Shown here one piece after another: positions 1 to 9,013 of a stretch of 54,885 nt of DNA. The position numbers and the translations under genes are program-made. The stretch covers positions 1-54,885 of the forward strand of contig DASYEM010000025.1 in assembly GCA_036499025.1 (NCBI GenBank), written 5' to 3'. Numbering within the stretch: the stretch's first letter is position 1; the number at the start of each line of letters is the position of its first letter. Below the pieces are notes generated by a model that worked only from the letters and a program-made list of their open reading frames with translations, did not search any database and was not told the origin of the DNA. Origin of the DNA: Parvibaculum sp036499025. GTDB lineage: Bacteria; Pseudomonadota; Alphaproteobacteria; Parvibaculales; Parvibaculaceae.

Positions 1-1
1 G

Positions 2-262
2 CAGACGCCGCAATTGCCGCAGGTGGTCGATCTCGAACTCGACTTCGACGGAACGGTCTTCTGGAACGGAGTGCCGGTGCCCGATACCGCGACGCTCGAC
101 AATTATTTGAAGGCGGCCGCCTTGCAGGAGCCGCAGCCTGAAATTCATCTCAAGCCCAACAGGCTCGTCAAATACGACTACGTGGCCAAAGTGCTGGCAG
201 CTGCGCAACGTCTCGGCGTGACGCGCATCGGCTTCGTCGGCAATGAACAATATATGGATTGA
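2..262 (+). CDS. ExbD/TolR-family protein, C-terminal fragment (5' end outside window)
   Basis: The reading frame is open from the first codon of the window to a TGA at 260-262, so the gene begins upstream. The visible 86 residues look like the periplasmic domain of ExbD/TolR: a strand ending LELDFDGTVFWNG, a helix starting with LDNYLKAAA, an IHLKPNR strand, a helix KVLAAAQRLGV, then IGFVGNEQY. Family members have one N-terminal membrane helix and use proton-motive force, with ExbB/TolQ, to energise TonB or TolA; the helix and its key Asp are not in the window. A TPR protein gene follows within 25 bp. The family call is fairly secure; ExbD versus TolR cannot be decided from this piece. Confidence 0.75.
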   Translation, partial: QTPQLPQVVDLELDFDGTVFWNGVPVPDTATLDNYLKAAALQEPQPEIHLKPNRLVKYDYVAKVLAAAQRLGVTRIGFVGNEQYMD

Positions 263-285
263 GTTGTAGCGTGAGGAAGAGCCAG

Positions 286-1503
286 ATGCAGAAGAGCCGA
301 ATGGGATTGTCGTATGCCGCTCTCGCGGGGCTGGTGCTGACCCTCTGTCTCGCCGCACCGTCCGCGGCCCGTGCGGCGACGGTCGGGCTCGCGGTCGGCG
401 AACCCCTGAAGGAAGCGCAAGACCTGTCGAAGGCCGGCAAATATGCCGACGCTCTGAGGAAGGTGAAGACGGCGAATGCGCTTTCCGGCAAGACGCCTTA
501 CGAGAGTTTCGTGATCGACGACTTCGCGGCGTTTCTCAACATGAAGCTGAAGGATTACGCCGCCGCCGCGCAAGCCGCCGAGGCCGCGCTCGCGACGGGG
601 CAGGTGACGGATAAAGAGCGTCCCGAACGTCTGAAGACGCTCGTGCAGATCAGCTACACGGCAAAGAATTACGGCAAGGTGATCGCTTTCGCAAAACAGT
701 ACCAGCAGGCGGCTGGGCCGGATGCCGAGATGCAGAGGCTGGTGACGCAGGCCTATTATCTTCAGAAGGATTATCCCGACGCCGAAGCGTCCGCGAAAGC
801 GTTGACCGCATCGCAGACGGCGGCGGGCCGCAAGCCCGACGAAGCGATCTTGCAGCTTTGGCTTTCCTCGGCTTTCTACGCCCAGGACAAATCCGGCCAG
901 CAAGCGGCTTTGACGGCGCTGGTCGAGAATTATTCTTCGCCAGCCTATATCGGCGATCTCCTGAACCTCGTTGAAGCCGATCTCGGCAAGTCGGACCGCA
1001 TGAGCCTCGAAGTCTTCCGGCTGGAACGCGCCGCCGGCCTGTTGAAGACCTCCGACGCCTATACCGAAATGGCGCAGCTCGCCATTCAACTCGGGCTTCC
1101 CGGCGAGGCCAGAGCCGTCATGGCGCAGGGCTTTGCCGCCGGTGTGCTGGGCGGCAAGAACAAGAGCCGCGAGCAGCGTCTCGAGGCCATGGCGAAGCAA
1201 CAGGCCGGACAGGATGAACCGGCGCTTGCCGCGACGGCAGGCACGTCCAAGGCCAGGGCGGCGCTCGCCGAGGCTTATGCGTCTTATGGCAAGGACGACA
1301 AGGCGATTGCTCTTTACAAGGATGTACTTGCCGCCGCGCCGCGCGACGCGGACCTGGTGCGCCTCCACCTTGGACAGGCTTATCTCGTCAAGGGAGACGT
1401 TGCTTCGGCGCGCAAGAGCTTCGCGGCGGTCGGCGATGCAAAGCTCGCGGGGCTCGCGCGGCTCGCGCGGCTGTGGATTGCGGTTGCCCGGAGCAAAAAT
1501 TGA
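286..1503 (+). CDS. Exported tetratricopeptide-repeat protein
   Basis: This 405-residue protein begins with a short basic segment and a hydrophobic run ending in APSAARA, a typical Sec signal peptide, so it is probably periplasmic. The rest is Ala/Leu/Lys-rich helix pairs of TPR character, clearest near the N-terminus (AGKYADALRKVKTA) and C-terminus (YGKDDKAIALYKDVLAAAP, then KGDVASARKSFAAV). ATG 286 is preferred because GAGGAAG lies just upstream; a TTG at 259 overlapping the ExbD stop would add nine residues. TPR proteins act as protein-binding scaffolds. Its place directly behind exbD suggests a link to the TonB/Tol energy complex, but no specific partner is visible. Confidence 0.7.
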   Translation: MQKSRMGLSYAALAGLVLTLCLAAPSAARAATVGLAVGEPLKEAQDLSKAGKYADALRKVKTANALSGKTPYESFVIDDFAAFLNMKLKDYAAAAQAAEAALATGQVTDKERPERLKTLVQISYTAKNYGKVIAFAKQYQQAAGPDAEMQRLVTQAYYLQKDYPDAEASAKALTASQTAAGRKPDEAILQLWLSSAFYAQDKSGQQAALTALVENYSSPAYIGDLLNLVEADLGKSDRMSLEVFRLERAAGLLKTSDAYTEMAQLAIQLGLPGEARAVMAQGFAAGVLGGKNKSREQRLEAMAKQQAGQDEPALAATAGTSKARAALAEAYASYGKDDKAIALYKDVLAAAPRDADLVRLHLGQAYLVKGDVASARKSFAAVGDAKLAGLARLARLWIAVARSKN

Positions 1504-1534
1504 ACGCGATGCCGGACGAATGCGGCGCCGGCGC

Positions 1535-2557
1535 ATGACCCAGCCCGTCGGAATCGTCGCCGATATAGGCGGCACCCATGCGCGTTTTGCCACGGTCACT
1601 TGTCTGACCGGAGGTTCGGCCGTGGTTCACGAAAGCCGGGTTTTGCGCACCGAGGACTTTCCGGCTTTTGAGGCGGCCTATAAGGCCTATGTCTCCGACG
1701 TCGCTTTCGCGCCGCGCCGAGCGGTTTTCGCGCTAGCGACGCCCATCGGCTGCGGCGAGTTGAAGCTCACCAACAATAGCTGGCGGCTGGACCCTTCGAT
1801 GCTGGCGACGACGCTGGGTCTTGAGGACGTGCGGTGCGTGAACGACTTCGAGGCGATTGCCTGGGGTTTGCCGGGAGTGTCGCCGGAAAATCTGCGCAGC
1901 CTTGACGGAAGTTATTTCAAACTTCCCGAAAGAGGCGTCATTTCGATTGTCGGGCCGGGCTCTGGATTGGGCGTGGCTCTCTTGTCGCGCAAACGCGACG
2001 ATGTTGGAATGTCGCGCGTCCGCGATGGGGACCGAGTTCACACCTCGGAAGGCGGCCATGCCGGCTTCGCGCCCGCCGACGAGGTCGATGCGGATATTCT
2101 GCGCTTCCTCTCGGCGCGCTATCCGCATGTCTCCGCCGAGCGGCTTATTTCCGGTCCGGGTCTGGTCGAAATTTATCTCGCGCTGGCGGCGATGGAGGGG
2201 CGCGACGTGGCTCCGCCGCAAACCGTCGCCTTGTGGGATGCAGCCATCACTGGCGACGATCCTTTCGCCGCCGCCGCCCTCGAACGCTGGCTGATGCTTC
2301 TCGGCGGTTTCGCCGGTGACGTTGCATTGGCACATGGCGCGGCAGCGGTTGTGTTTGCCGGGGGCCTTCTGCCGCGGCTCGGCGCGCGGCTCGACCACAA
2401 GCTGGTCGTCGAACGGTTCTGCGCCAAGGGACGGCTCGAGACGGCGCTCCGCAAGATTCCATTGGCGATGATCAAACAGCCTGAACCCGGCCTCTTCGGC
2501 GCCGCCACGCTTTTGTTGAACGGACATATGCCGGGCACGCCGGTGACGCTCGCCTGA
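1535..2557 (+). CDS. glk: Glucokinase (Glk family)
   Basis: ATP-dependent phosphorylation of glucose to glucose-6-phosphate, the entry step for the Entner-Doudoroff genes that follow. The 340-residue product has the Glk signature: phosphate-binding DIGGTHARFA at residues 10-19, LTNNSW near 78, NDFEAIAWGLP around 102 with the catalytic Asp, GPGSGLGVALL near 140, EGGHAGFAP near 172 and a later SGPGLVEIYLAL. Length fits the E. coli Glk type rather than ROK kinases. ATG 1535 sits right before the conserved core; ATG 1520 in frame is the alternative. The open frame extends much further upstream, but that part overlaps the TPR gene in another frame and lacks family character. First gene of the glk-zwf-pgl-edd-eda unit. 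Confidence 0.92.
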   Translation: MTQPVGIVADIGGTHARFATVTCLTGGSAVVHESRVLRTEDFPAFEAAYKAYVSDVAFAPRRAVFALATPIGCGELKLTNNSWRLDPSMLATTLGLEDVRCVNDFEAIAWGLPGVSPENLRSLDGSYFKLPERGVISIVGPGSGLGVALLSRKRDDVGMSRVRDGDRVHTSEGGHAGFAPADEVDADILRFLSARYPHVSAERLISGPGLVEIYLALAAMEGRDVAPPQTVALWDAAITGDDPFAAAALERWLMLLGGFAGDVALAHGAAAVVFAGGLLPRLGARLDHKLVVERFCAKGRLETALRKIPLAMIKQPEPGLFGAATLLLNGHMPGTPVTLA

Positions 2558-2599
2558 GCCTCCGCGCGCGCGATCCGATTGTATCAGTAGAGATTGTCC

Positions 2600-4075
2600 A
2601 TGACCGCTTCATCGTCTCCCGAGATTTCCAACACGCTCCTTCTGTTTGGCGCGACCGGGGATCTGGCGCGGCGCATGCTGTTGCCGTCGCTTTTCGCGCT
2701 TCATGCCGATGAGTTGATACCGCCAGCGCTCGAGATCGTTGGGACGGCGCGCAGCGCTCTCGACAATGATGGTTTTCGCAAGCTCGCTGAAGACGCGCTG
2801 ACCAGCTATCTGCCCGAGGACCGGCGGCAGGGAAACTCCATCGCGAGTTTCCTGAAGCGTTTGCGCTATGTGACCGCCGACACTTCTCAACCTGCCGCCT
2901 TTGCGGAATTGGCAAAGACAGTCGGCAACGGCGAGGCGCGAAACGTCGCCATCTTTCTCTCGACCGCGCCGTCGCTTTTCGAACGCACGATTGCCGGTCT
3001 GCGAGCGACGAACCTTGCCGGACCGATGGCGCGCATCGGGCTTGAAAAGCCGCTGGGTCACGATCTCGCGTCCTCCCGCATCATCAACGACGCCATCCGT
3101 TCCGCTTTCCCCGAAGAGAGGACGTTTCGCATCGATCACTATCTGGGCAAGGAGACTGTTCAAAACTTGCTCGCCTTGCGCTTCGGCAACGGATTGTTCG
3201 AGCCGCTGTGGAATGCCGGCGGCATAGATCAGGTTCAGATCACCGTTTCGGAGAGCATCGGTCTTGAAGGCCGCGTCGGATTTTACGACGAGGCGGGCGC
3301 GCTGCGGGACATGGTGCAAAACCATATGCTCCAGCTCCTCGCGCTTGTCGCGATGGAGCCGCCCGCGCATTTCGATGCCGCCTCGGTGCGCGACGAGAAG
3401 GTGAAAGTGTTGCGGTCGTTGCGGCCGATCGACCGGAACAATGTCGCGACCCACAGCGTCATCGGCCAATATGGATCCGGCGCCGTCTGCGGCGCACGGA
3501 CACCGGGTTATGCGGAAGAGTTGAAGCGTCCTTCCGACACGGAGACCTTCGTCGCGCTGAAGGCCCATATCGACAATTGGAGGTGGAAGGGCGTTCCCTT
3601 CTATCTGCGAAGCGGCAAACGCATGCCGAGCCGTCATTCCGAAATCTTCATTCAGTTCAAGGCGGTTCCGCATTCGATCTTTGCCGAGCGCGAGGGACAG
3701 TTGCAGGCCAACAAGCTCGTCATCCGCTTGCAGCCGGAAGAAAGCATCCGGCTTCTGGTGATGGCAAAGGAACCGGGGCTCGACCGCGACGGCATTCGCC
3801 TGCGCGAAGTGCCGCTCGACCTCTCGCTGACGGAGGCTTTTGCCGGTTCGCGGCGGCGCATCGCCTATGAGCGCTTGCTTCTCGATCTCATCGAAGGCGA
3901 CCCGACGCTCTTCGTGCGCCGCGACGAGGTGGAAGCGCAATGGGAATGGATCGACCGGATACGCGACGGCTGGACGAAAACGGACATGAAGCCGCGCCCC
4001 TATGCGGCAGGCACGTGGGGTCCTTCGGCGGCGATTGCATTGACGGAACGCGACGGAGTGAGTTGGCATGAGTGA
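2600..4075 (+). CDS. zwf: Glucose-6-phosphate 1-dehydrogenase
   Basis: Oxidises glucose-6-phosphate to 6-phosphogluconolactone with NAD(P)+. The 491-residue length is normal. Residues 17-26 read GATGDLARRM, the dinucleotide-binding loop, where the usual RKL has become RRM. EKPLGHD lies near 150, and the active-site block RIDHYLGKE, with the catalytic His and substrate Lys, lies near 177-185. The C-terminal half has the expected VPFYLRSGKRM and IFIQFK strands. ATG 2600 is chosen; a TTG two codons upstream gives no better context. The stop overlaps the pgl start by 8 nt (ATGAGTGA), suggesting translational coupling. Confidence 0.96.
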   Translation: MTASSSPEISNTLLLFGATGDLARRMLLPSLFALHADELIPPALEIVGTARSALDNDGFRKLAEDALTSYLPEDRRQGNSIASFLKRLRYVTADTSQPAAFAELAKTVGNGEARNVAIFLSTAPSLFERTIAGLRATNLAGPMARIGLEKPLGHDLASSRIINDAIRSAFPEERTFRIDHYLGKETVQNLLALRFGNGLFEPLWNAGGIDQVQITVSESIGLEGRVGFYDEAGALRDMVQNHMLQLLALVAMEPPAHFDAASVRDEKVKVLRSLRPIDRNNVATHSVIGQYGSGAVCGARTPGYAEELKRPSDTETFVALKAHIDNWRWKGVPFYLRSGKRMPSRHSEIFIQFKAVPHSIFAEREGQLQANKLVIRLQPEESIRLLVMAKEPGLDRDGIRLREVPLDLSLTEAFAGSRRRIAYERLLLDLIEGDPTLFVRRDEVEAQWEWIDRIRDGWTKTDMKPRPYAAGTWGPSAAIALTERDGVSWHE

Positions 4076-4787
4076 CATCGACTGGCGGATATGCGGCGGC
4101 TTGGAAGAAATGGCCGAAGCCGTCGCCGATGAAATAGAAGCCGTGATCCGCATGGCGCTGGATGGGCATGGAGAGGCGCTGATCGCCTTGCCCGGCGCGC
4201 GCTCGCCGATCCCTGTTTTCAGGCGTCTGGCGAAAGCCGATATCGCATGGGACAGGGTGACGATTGTACCGACCGACGACCGGCTGGTGCCGCTCGCCAA
4301 CGCCTTGAGCAACGCCTCGGCGCTGATCGAACATTTCGAGCCTGTCGGCGCGCGCGTCGTGCCGTTGGTGGTGGATGAGGTGGCGGGCGAGGCTGGGGAT
4401 TATCGCGGCGCGGGCCGGGACGCCGACGCGCGGCTCGCCGCTCTGCGCTGGCCGCCCGATCTCGTCTGGCTCGGCGTGGGCGTCGATGGGCATACGGCCT
4501 CGATATTTCCAGGCCCGGATTTGACGGCGGCGCTCGGCTGCGCGGACGAGCGGCGCGCCCTCGGCGTCATGCCCGATCCATTGCCGCCGGAAGCGCCGGT
4601 GGCGCGCGTCACGCTGAGCCTTGCGGCCATTCTGTCCGCGCGTTTTTTGATGCTGAGCTGCGCGGGCGGCATCAAGCGCGCCGTGGTGGAGCGCGCCATC
4701 GCGGAAGGCCCGGCGTCGGCCGCGCCGATCGGTCAGGTGCTGGCGCGGGCGAAGGCGGCGGTCGCGATCTACTGGAGCCCGGCATGA
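4068..4787 (+). CDS. pgl: 6-phosphogluconolactonase
   Basis: Hydrolyses 6-phosphogluconolactone to 6-phosphogluconate. The 239-residue product belongs to the glucosamine-6-phosphate isomerase/6-phosphogluconolactonase (DevB) family, with LPGARSPIPVFRRLA as the N-terminal phosphate-binding segment and GVGVDGHTASIFPG near residue 134 as the catalytic Asp-His motif. It overlaps zwf by 8 nt and edd by 4 nt (ATGA), so it sits inside a tightly coupled zwf-pgl-edd block. The pathway context leaves little doubt about the lactonase role over an isomerase role. Confidence 0.93.
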   Translation: MSDIDWRICGGLEEMAEAVADEIEAVIRMALDGHGEALIALPGARSPIPVFRRLAKADIAWDRVTIVPTDDRLVPLANALSNASALIEHFEPVGARVVPLVVDEVAGEAGDYRGAGRDADARLAALRWPPDLVWLGVGVDGHTASIFPGPDLTAALGCADERRALGVMPDPLPPEAPVARVTLSLAAILSARFLMLSCAGGIKRAVVERAIAEGPASAAPIGQVLARAKAAVAIYWSPA

Positions 4788-6604
4788 CGCTTCAGCCCGT
4801 TATCACCGAAGTCACGAACCGGATCGTCGAACGCTCCCGCGCCACGCGGCGTGCCTATCTGGAACTGATCGCGCGCGAACGAAAAGCGGGTGTGATCCGG
4901 CCCATGCTTTCTTGCGGCAATCTCGCGCATGGCTTCGCGGCGGCGGGCGGGGACAAATCCGCGATACGAGGTGGCAAGGCGATGAATATCGGCATCGTCA
5001 CCGCTTTTAACGACATGTTGTCGGCGCATCAGCCTTATGCGCGCTATCCAGAACAGATCAAGCTTCATGCGCGCGAGGTCGGAGCGACGGCGCAGGTCGC
5101 GGGCGGTGTGCCCGCCATGTGCGACGGCATCACGCAAGGCCAGCGCGGCATGGAACTGTCGCTCTTCAGTCGCGACACCATCGCGCTTTCGACCGCCATC
5201 GCCTTGTCGCACGGCATGTTCGAGGGCGTGGCGTTGCTCGGCATTTGCGACAAGATCGTGCCCGGTCTGCTGATCGGCGCGCTGCGCTTCGGCCATCTCC
5301 CCGCCATCTTCGTGCCGAGCGGCCCGATGTCTTCGGGACTGGCCAATAGGGAAAAGCAGCGTATCCGCCAGCTTCATGCCGAAGGCAAGGCGACGCGCGA
5401 GGAACTGCTTGCGGCGGAGGCGGCGAGCTATCACAGCGCAGGCACCTGCACCTTCTATGGCACAGCGAACAGCAATCAGATGATGATGGAGGTGATGGGC
5501 CTTCACATTCCGGGCGCGGCCTTCGTCAATCCGGGAACAAAACTGCGTCAGGCCTTGACGCGCGCCGCCATCCACCGGCTCGCTCGCAGTGGCTGGGACG
5601 GCGGGGATTATCGCCCGCTCGGTCTTTGCGTCGATGAAAAGGCGATCGTCAATGCCGCCATCGGCTTGCTCGCAACGGGCGGCTCGACCAATCACGCCAT
5701 TCATTTGCCGGCGATCGCACGTGCGGCGGGCATCGTCATCGATTGGCAGGATCTGGACCGACTGTCGGGCGCGGTGCCGCTGTTGGCGCGCATTTATCCG
5801 AACGGTTCGGGCGACATAAACGATTTTGAAGCCGCGGGCGGCATGGCTTTCATCATTCGAGAGCTTCTGGATGCCGGTCTCCTGCATCCCGATATCATGA
5901 CGGTCGCGGGACAGGATTTGGCCGACTACGCGCGCGCGCCGCTGCTCGACGGCGATGAGCTTGCGTCGCGAGCTGCGCCGGAGCGGAGCCTTGACGAGAC
6001 CATGCTTCGTCCGGCTTGCACACCTTTCAGCCCCGATGGCGGGATGCGCCTCGTCGCCGGAAATCTCGGCAGGGCGATCTTCAAAACCAGCGCCGTCGAT
6101 GCGGCGCGCTGGAGCATCGAAGCGCCGGCCAGGATTTTCACCGATCAGGATGACGTGATTGCCGCCTTCAAGGCAGGAGACCTCGACCGCGATGTCGTGG
6201 TCGTGCTGCGCTTTCAAGGTCCGCGCGCCAACGGCATGCCCGAGCTTCACAAGCTGACGCCGCCGCTCGGCGTGTTGCAAGACAAGGGCTTCAAGGTGGC
6301 GCTGGTGACGGATGGACGCATGTCCGGCGCCTCTGGAAAAGTGCCCGCGGCTATTCATGTCAGCCCCGAGGCGCTGGGCGGCGGGCCGCTGGCAAAGCTC
6401 CGCGACGGCGATCTTGTTCGTCTCTGCGCCGCGCGCGGCGAACTTGTCGCGTTGGTCGATGGCGGAGAATGGAAAAGCCGCACCGACGCCAACCCGCCGC
6501 CATCGGCGTCGGGCACGGGACGTGAACTCTTTGCCTTCATGCGCCACGGCTGCGACGGCGCCGAACAAGGGGCCTCGGCCATGTTGGCGGCGGCGGAGCT
6601 TTAG
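4784..6604 (+). CDS. edd: Phosphogluconate dehydratase (6-phosphogluconate dehydratase)
   Basis: Dehydrates 6-phosphogluconate to 2-keto-3-deoxy-6-phosphogluconate, the first committed Entner-Doudoroff step. The 606-residue protein belongs to the IlvD/Edd iron-sulfur dehydratases. Conserved blocks are SCGNLAHG near residue 38, AMCDGITQGQ near 112, GICDKIVPG near 153 and SAGTCTFYGTANSN near 218; their cysteines are the expected cluster ligands. NPPPSASGTGRELFAFMR near the C-terminus is also typical of Edd. The start overlaps pgl by 4 nt. Its neighbours separate it from dihydroxy-acid dehydratase (IlvD). Confidence 0.95.
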   Translation: MTLQPVITEVTNRIVERSRATRRAYLELIARERKAGVIRPMLSCGNLAHGFAAAGGDKSAIRGGKAMNIGIVTAFNDMLSAHQPYARYPEQIKLHAREVGATAQVAGGVPAMCDGITQGQRGMELSLFSRDTIALSTAIALSHGMFEGVALLGICDKIVPGLLIGALRFGHLPAIFVPSGPMSSGLANREKQRIRQLHAEGKATREELLAAEAASYHSAGTCTFYGTANSNQMMMEVMGLHIPGAAFVNPGTKLRQALTRAAIHRLARSGWDGGDYRPLGLCVDEKAIVNAAIGLLATGGSTNHAIHLPAIARAAGIVIDWQDLDRLSGAVPLLARIYPNGSGDINDFEAAGGMAFIIRELLDAGLLHPDIMTVAGQDLADYARAPLLDGDELASRAAPERSLDETMLRPACTPFSPDGGMRLVAGNLGRAIFKTSAVDAARWSIEAPARIFTDQDDVIAAFKAGDLDRDVVVVLRFQGPRANGMPELHKLTPPLGVLQDKGFKVALVTDGRMSGASGKVPAAIHVSPEALGGGPLAKLRDGDLVRLCAARGELVALVDGGEWKSRTDANPPPSASGTGRELFAFMRHGCDGAEQGASAMLAAAEL

Positions 6605-6626
6605 GCGAAATGATCGGGATAGCGCG

Positions 6627-7247
6627 ATGAACATAGACGAAGTGATGACGCTTGCGCCGGTGATCCCCGTTCTGGTGATCGACGATGCGGCTCATGCAAG
6701 GCCCATTGCCGAAGCGCTGGTGGCGGGCGGCATCAGGGCGCTTGAAGTCACGTTGCGCACGGCGGCGGCGCTCGATGTGATTTCCGAAATGGCCCGCGTC
6801 GATGGAGCGGTCGTCGGCGCGGGCACGGTATTGAATGAGGCCGATCTCGAGGCGAGCCTTGCCGCCGGAGCGCGCTTCATCGTCAGCCCCGGTTGCACGG
6901 AGCCGCTGGCGCGCGCCGCTATCACGGCGGGAGTGCCCTTTCTGCCCGGCGTCGTCACGGCGAGCGACATCATGCGCGGCCTCGATCTCGGCTTCAGCCG
7001 TTTCAAATTCTTTCCGGCTGAAACGAGTGGCGGGGTCGCGGCGTTGAAGGCGCTCGCCGCGCCTTTCGCGGCCGCCCGCTTCTGCCCGACTGGCGGGATA
7101 GATGCCGTGACGGCGGCGCGGTGGCTCTCGCTCGATTCGGTTTCATGTGTGGGCGGAAGCTGGCTCGCGCCACGCGGCATTCCAGATCGTGCCGCCATTG
7201 AAGCGCGCGCGCATGAGGCCTCGAAATTAAGAAACTGGATTTGCTAG
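6627..7247 (+). CDS. eda: KDPG aldolase (2-dehydro-3-deoxy-phosphogluconate aldolase)
   Basis: Cleaves KDPG to pyruvate and glyceraldehyde-3-phosphate. The 206-residue product carries the class I aldolase residues: Glu40 in ALEVTLRT, the phosphate and substrate segment GAGTVLN near 64-70, IVSPGCTEPL near 85, and the Schiff-base Lys127 in FSRFKFFPAE. ATG 6627 is 22 nt after edd; the open frame runs further upstream only as an overlap with edd in another frame. It closes the glk-zwf-pgl-edd-eda unit, which by itself takes glucose to pyruvate plus triose phosphate. Confidence 0.95.
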   Translation: MNIDEVMTLAPVIPVLVIDDAAHARPIAEALVAGGIRALEVTLRTAAALDVISEMARVDGAVVGAGTVLNEADLEASLAAGARFIVSPGCTEPLARAAITAGVPFLPGVVTASDIMRGLDLGFSRFKFFPAETSGGVAALKALAAPFAAARFCPTGGIDAVTAARWLSLDSVSCVGGSWLAPRGIPDRAAIEARAHEASKLRNWIC

Positions 7248-7348
7248 CCGTCCAGGCACAAGGCAATGTCAGGGCTGACGTCCGTAAAGCCCTCGCGCGT
7301 CGTTGTGGCAAGATAAGGCAGGACGCCGATGACAAATGGAGAGGTCGC

Positions 7349-7876
7349 ATGAGCCGCTTTTTCGGACCGATTCGCCAGAATGGATATGTTGTGCGCGATA
7401 TTCGTGCCGCCATGGACCACTGGATCAAGGTGATCGGCGTCGGTCCATGGTTTTATATCGAGCGCGTCCAGACGGACTATTTCCGGCATCGCGGCGAAGA
7501 TTCGCCTGTCGAGATGAGCATCGCGCTGGCCAATTCCGGCGATCTTCAGATCGAACTGATCCAGCAAAGAAACGCCGCGCCGTCCATGTACAAGGAGTTC
7601 CTCGACTCAGGATGCGAAGGCCTGCAGCATCTGGCCTATTGGACGAGAGATTATCAGGCCCTCTACGACCGGGCGCTCTCTCTTGGTTACAAGGTGGGAC
7701 ATGAGGGCCGGATCGGTGGCGAGCAGGGTCGCTTTTCCTATTTCGACACCGGGTTTCACCCCGGCACTGTGGTCGAGCTTTCCGATATCAGCGGGAACAA
7801 GGGAAAATTCTTTGAACATATCAGGCGGGCCGCCGCTGACTGGGATGGCTCAGAGCCAATCCGCCCCATCAAGTGA
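7349..7876 (+). CDS. VOC-fold (glyoxalase/bleomycin-resistance superfamily) protein
   Basis: A 175-residue protein with a paired beta-alpha-beta-beta-beta layout: QNGYVVRDIRAAMDHWIKV opens the first module, and GLQHLAYWTRDYQALYDRA opens the second. Candidate metal ligands are the His of GLQHLAYW and the Glu of GTVVELSD; the first-module position usually held by His reads QNGYVV, so the metal site may be incomplete. VOC members include epimerases, dioxygenases and glyoxalases, and nothing visible fixes the reaction here. ATG 7349 follows GGAGAGG; upstream in-frame codons overlap the eda stop. Its 3' end overlaps mobA on the other strand by 8 bp. Confidence 0.7.
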   Translation: MSRFFGPIRQNGYVVRDIRAAMDHWIKVIGVGPWFYIERVQTDYFRHRGEDSPVEMSIALANSGDLQIELIQQRNAAPSMYKEFLDSGCEGLQHLAYWTRDYQALYDRALSLGYKVGHEGRIGGEQGRFSYFDTGFHPGTVVELSDISGNKGKFFEHIRRAAADWDGSEPIRPIK

Positions 7877-8516
7877 GCATCGGCGATCTGACGAAATCCC
7901 ATTCCGTCGCGGGACGGAATGGGAGCCGCAGCACAACATCGGACGCTTCTTTCAGATCGGCCTCGCGGTTGATGTTGAAAAATGCCTCGCTCGCCATCGG
8001 CCATTCCGCGCGCGCGACGTGGAAACCATTGAGCCAGAGCCGCATTTTTCGTGCGCCCGCGATCACATCGTCCTCAAGCCGGTCCGCGAGGTCCGTGGGC
8101 CAAAGGCCGATTGTGGGATGCGTGTCGAGACCTTGCGCGGCGATGGCGATGTCATGCCCCGCTTTCGCCAGGATCAGCTTTTCGATCAAGTCGGATGGGA
8201 GGAACGGCGTATCGCCGGGCACCGTCACGAGATGCGATGCGCCGAGCGCCTGCGCCCAGCGCATGCCCGTCAGCAACCCGGCGAGCGGACCGGGATGGCC
8301 GGGAATCGTGTCGGCGCGCACGGGACAGCCGAACCTCGAAAACAAATCCGTATCGCTGTTACTGTTGATCAGGATCGCCGATGCATGTGGCCGCACCGCG
8401 TCCAGTACATGATCGAGGATCGTTCTGCCACCGAGCGGTAGGAGACATTTATCGGCGACGCCCATGCGGCGCGACCGCCCGCCTGCAAGGATGACGGCGG
8501 GGACATCGACGCTCAT
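7869..8516 (-). CDS. mobA: Molybdenum cofactor guanylyltransferase MobA
   Basis: Adds GMP to molybdopterin to form the guanine dinucleotide cofactor used by DMSO-reductase-family enzymes such as the nitrate reductase NasA encoded upstream. The 215-residue product has the nucleotidyltransferase signature LAGGRSRRMG followed by DKCLLPLGGRTIL at residues 10-33, then PGHPGPLAGLLTGM and VPGDTPFLP with the metal-binding Asp. It overlaps mobB by 4 nt and is the last gene of the minus-strand nitrate unit. Its end overlaps the convergent VOC gene by 8 bp, leaving no room for a separate terminator. Confidence 0.93.
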   Translation of the reverse strand: MSVDVPAVILAGGRSRRMGVADKCLLPLGGRTILDHVLDAVRPHASAILINSNSDTDLFSRFGCPVRADTIPGHPGPLAGLLTGMRWAQALGASHLVTVPGDTPFLPSDLIEKLILAKAGHDIAIAAQGLDTHPTIGLWPTDLADRLEDDVIAGARKMRLWLNGFHVARAEWPMASEAFFNINREADLKEASDVVLRLPFRPATEWDFVRSPMLT

Positions 8517-9013
8517 GCCGCTTCGGCCATGACGCGGGAGAGGATGAACGCCATGATGTGCGTCGTGTCGCCAAGCTTCAGCCGGATGCGATCGGTTGCG
8601 ATGTCGTCGTCGGTTGCGATGGCCGCGATGCTTTTGTCATCGGGCCAATAGGGCGGCTTGCCGGTTTCGCGCCGCCAGACTTCGATTTTCGGAATGGCTT
8701 CGTGGCGGAAGCCTTCGACGAGGACGAGATCGACCGGCGTCATGCGGGCGAGAAGCGCGGCGAGCGACAGCGTTTCGTCAGTTCGTTCCTCGCGCAGCAG
8801 CGCCCAGCGCCCGCCGGACGCGATCATCACTTCCTCGGCGCCTGCGACGCGATGTTGGAAACTGTCCTTGCCAGGTCTGTCGACGTCGAAACCGTGATGG
8901 GCATGCTTGACGGTCGAGACGCGCAAGCCATGCGCCCGTAGCTTCGGCAGCAGGGCCGTAATCAGCGTCGTCTTGCCGCTGCCGCTCGATCCGACAAAGC
9001 CGATCAGTCGCAT
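8513..9013 (-). CDS. mobB: Molybdopterin-guanine dinucleotide biosynthesis protein MobB
   Basis: A 166-residue P-loop GTP-binding protein with Walker A GSSGSGKTT at residues 8-16, then VSTVKHAHHGFDVDRPGKDS and VLVEGFRHEAIPKIEV, the family hallmarks. MobB assists MobA in guanine-dinucleotide cofactor synthesis and is usually not essential. It overlaps mobA by 4 nt and the preceding hemD-like gene by 10 nt, so these three genes are likely translated from one message together with nasA. Confidence 0.93.
   Translation of the reverse strand: MRLIGFVGSSGSGKTTLITALLPKLRAHGLRVSTVKHAHHGFDVDRPGKDSFQHRVAGAEEVMIASGGRWALLREERTDETLSLAALLARMTPVDLVLVEGFRHEAIPKIEVWRRETGKPPYWPDDKSIAAIATDDDIATDRIRLKLGDTTHIMAFILSRVMAEAA

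Noticed and set aside
1446..1475. Short tandem GGCTCGCGC repeat in the TPR gene
   Set aside because: It encodes the Ala-Arg-Leu-rich end of a helix and has only two to three imperfect units; ordinary coding repetition.
1133..1534. N-terminal extension of glucokinase by 134 residues
   Set aside because: It overlaps the TPR gene in another frame, is Arg-rich, and glucokinases begin right before DIGGTHARFA.
4769..6634. A 621-codon minus-strand open frame opposite edd
   Set aside because: Shadow of edd; no ribosome-binding site or domain pattern. The same holds for the long antisense frames opposite the TPR gene, zwf, the thiolase and the wzc-like gene.
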